Source: DATGLG01 sp035294245 (GTDB lineage: Bacteria; Pseudomonadota; Alphaproteobacteria; JACZXZ01). From it: 64,000 bases of DNA. The stretch covers positions 124,001 through 188,000 of the forward strand of contig DATGLG010000041.1 of NCBI GenBank assembly GCA_035294245.1. The letters are read 5' to 3'. A program made the position numbers and the translations under genes. The notes beneath the pieces are model-generated. The model made no database searches. It was not told where the DNA came from and was given only the letters and a program-made list of their open reading frames with translations. Every line of letters begins with the position of its first letter. The stretch's first letter is position 1. Below are positions 63,062 through 64,000 of this stretch, piece by piece.

Positions 63062-63691
63062 CTAGGCGTCGTAGACCTGCACGCGCAGCGGCCGGCCCAT
63101 GGAGGGGCAGGCGCTGAGGCCGCAAAGCGTGTCGGTGCGGGCGACGAAGTCGATATAGTCGCCGGGCTTGCTCTTGCCGTCGACGGTCTTAAAGGTCTTG
63201 CTGCCGAAATCGTAGTCGAGGGTCTGGAACAGGTTGAGCGGGTCGGGAATGTTCTCCGGCGCGATCGACCAGGGCGCGAGAGCCTTCTGGAGCACCTCGT
63301 AGCAACCGAAGCTCGGCACGCCGAGCGGCCCGCCGACACGCATCCCGCGCGAGCTGAAGCCCTGATAATCCTTGTTGGCGAAGTTCGCGAAGACCCAGGC
63401 GCTGCACATGCCGTATTGCAGGTCGTGGATGCCGTAGGTGTCCTCGACGATGCTCAGAAGCACGTTGTTGTCGCGCGAATAGAGATGGTGGCCGGTCGTG
63501 ATCATCAGCCGGCCCTGATTGGCCTTGGTCCGCGCCTGGCTGAAGCGCTCCCTGACATTGTTCGCGTTGAAGCAGACGAAATCGCCGATGGCGCTGCCTT
63601 CGACATCGGTGATGCGGATGCGCTGGTCTTTCTTGACGACCCAGGCGCCGCCTTGCCGGCCCGGGACGACGACATCGGTGACGATCTTCAT
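63062..63691 (-). CDS. DUF1989 (urea carboxylase-associated) family protein
   Basis: A 209-residue protein of the DUF1989 family, often found beside urea carboxylase/allophanate hydrolase. Recognisable segments are the VEGSAIGDFVCFNANN opening, TTGHHLYSRDNNVLLSI with a possible metal-binding His pair, and the C-terminal TLCGLSACPSMGRPLRVQVY. Here no urea-amidolyase genes are nearby. Function is unknown; a metal-dependent or regulatory role has been proposed for the family. Confidence 0.85.
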   Translation of the reverse strand: MKIVTDVVVPGRQGGAWVVKKDQRIRITDVEGSAIGDFVCFNANNVRERFSQARTKANQGRLMITTGHHLYSRDNNVLLSIVEDTYGIHDLQYGMCSAWVFANFANKDYQGFSSRGMRVGGPLGVPSFGCYEVLQKALAPWSIAPENIPDPLNLFQTLDYDFGSKTFKTVDGKSKPGDYIDFVARTDTLCGLSACPSMGRPLRVQVYDA

Positions 63692-63903
63692 CGGCGCTCC
63701 TCCCCTTGTTCCTGGCGCTGCTGTATAGGCCGCGGCGGGTCGCTGTCAATCGCGTCGGCCGGCGAGCGGCTTGCGCAAGCGGGTGAAACGGGGTTCCCTC
63801 CCGCGCGACAATTCCTTATCGTCGCAGACGCGCTTCGCGTCGGCCTCGCTCGCCGCGTCGCGGCCGGGCAGCGCCCGGCGATGAACTGGGGAAGGGATTG
63901 TCC

Positions 63904-64000
63904 ATGCCGGCGACGCCTCATGCCGAGCGCCACTTCACGGCGTCCGCGGCGGTCCGCGACATCGTGATCGGAATGGCGGACGGCCTCACCGTGCCCTTCG
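63904..64000 (+). CDS. VIT1/CCC1-family transporter, N-terminus only (cut by window edge)
   Basis: The window ends inside this gene. The 32 visible residues, MPATPHAERHFT to LTVPF, contain VRDIVIGMADGLTVPF, the typical N-terminal motif of VIT1/CCC1 iron/manganese transporters. It is divergent from the DUF1989 gene, with a 212-bp gap between. Start ATG at 63904. Confidence 0.75.
   Translation, partial: MPATPHAERHFTASAAVRDIVIGMADGLTVPF

Overview
The window is high-G+C, densely coded chromosomal DNA with no phage, insertion sequence, CRISPR array or rRNA. Protein content points to an alphaproteobacterium, most likely Rhodospirillales-like. The markers are a CpdR-type receiver protein, a TIGR02302/DUF4175 protein, an MJ0042 zinc-ribbon/DUF3426 protein, a twin-transmembrane protein and the ethylmalonyl-CoA pathway. 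Genus cannot be told from the sequence alone. I count about 60 protein genes, one tRNA-Gly(CCC), one frameshifted gene and one gene cut by the right edge.

Layout. 0.1-4.5 kb: ftsE-ftsX-ydcF-plsC (minus), then a zinc-ribbon membrane protein and a CpdR-like receiver (plus). 4.5-10.7 kb: TIGR02302 protein, lysA, an LptM-like lipoprotein and argH chained by 4-base overlaps on minus, with a TlpA-like thioredoxin diverging. 10.7-24 kb: a carbon-metabolism block with korA/korB, 3-hydroxyacyl-CoA dehydrogenase, etfB-etfA, a B12 adenosyltransferase, methylsuccinyl-CoA dehydrogenase (mcd), crotonyl-CoA carboxylase/reductase (ccr) and, divergently, ethylmalonyl-CoA mutase (ecm). A secreted barnase-type RNase with its barstar inhibitor and a small two-helix membrane protein sits inside this block. 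24-28 kb: ACMSD-type amidohydrolase, panE-like reductase, nhaA, a GGDEF-like hypothetical protein and a double-hairpin untranslated region. 28.4-31.2 kb: lipoprotein, response regulator and histidine kinase. 31.5-33 kb: CHAP-domain protein, crcB, RidA-like protein. 33-37.6 kb: a branched-chain amino-acid-type ABC importer in which permease LivM and ATPase LivG are fused. 37.7-41 kb: glutathione peroxidase, molybdopterin oxidoreductase, ArsC-family protein, recX, an orphan ABC-2 permease. 41-48.4 kb: argD-argF-hslO, a lipoprotein, argE, folE, apaG, a radical SAM protein. 48.5-53.3 kb: gamma-glutamyltransferase, a family-2 glycosyltransferase, UDP-xylose synthase, tRNA-Gly, a frameshifted GFA-family gene. 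53.4-62.7 kb: an MdtABC-type RND efflux operon with its outer-membrane factor. 63-64 kb: a DUF1989 protein and the start of a VIT1/CCC1-type transporter.

How the genes fit together. mcd, ccr and ecm are three signature enzymes of acetyl-CoA assimilation. Etf supplies the electron acceptor for Mcd, the adenosyltransferase makes the cofactor of Ecm, and the 3-hydroxyacyl-CoA dehydrogenase may interconvert acetoacetyl-CoA and 3-hydroxybutyryl-CoA. KorAB could exchange electrons with ferredoxin at 2-oxoglutarate. Arginine biosynthesis is spread over argH, argD-argF and argE.

The least ordinary elements are the barnase/barstar pair inside the ethylmalonyl-CoA block, the lipoprotein-regulator-kinase unit, the double-hairpin RNA candidate, a perfect palindrome upstream of etfB and a pair of DnaA-box-like repeats at the left edge. 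I do not see an unmistakable new multi-gene system.
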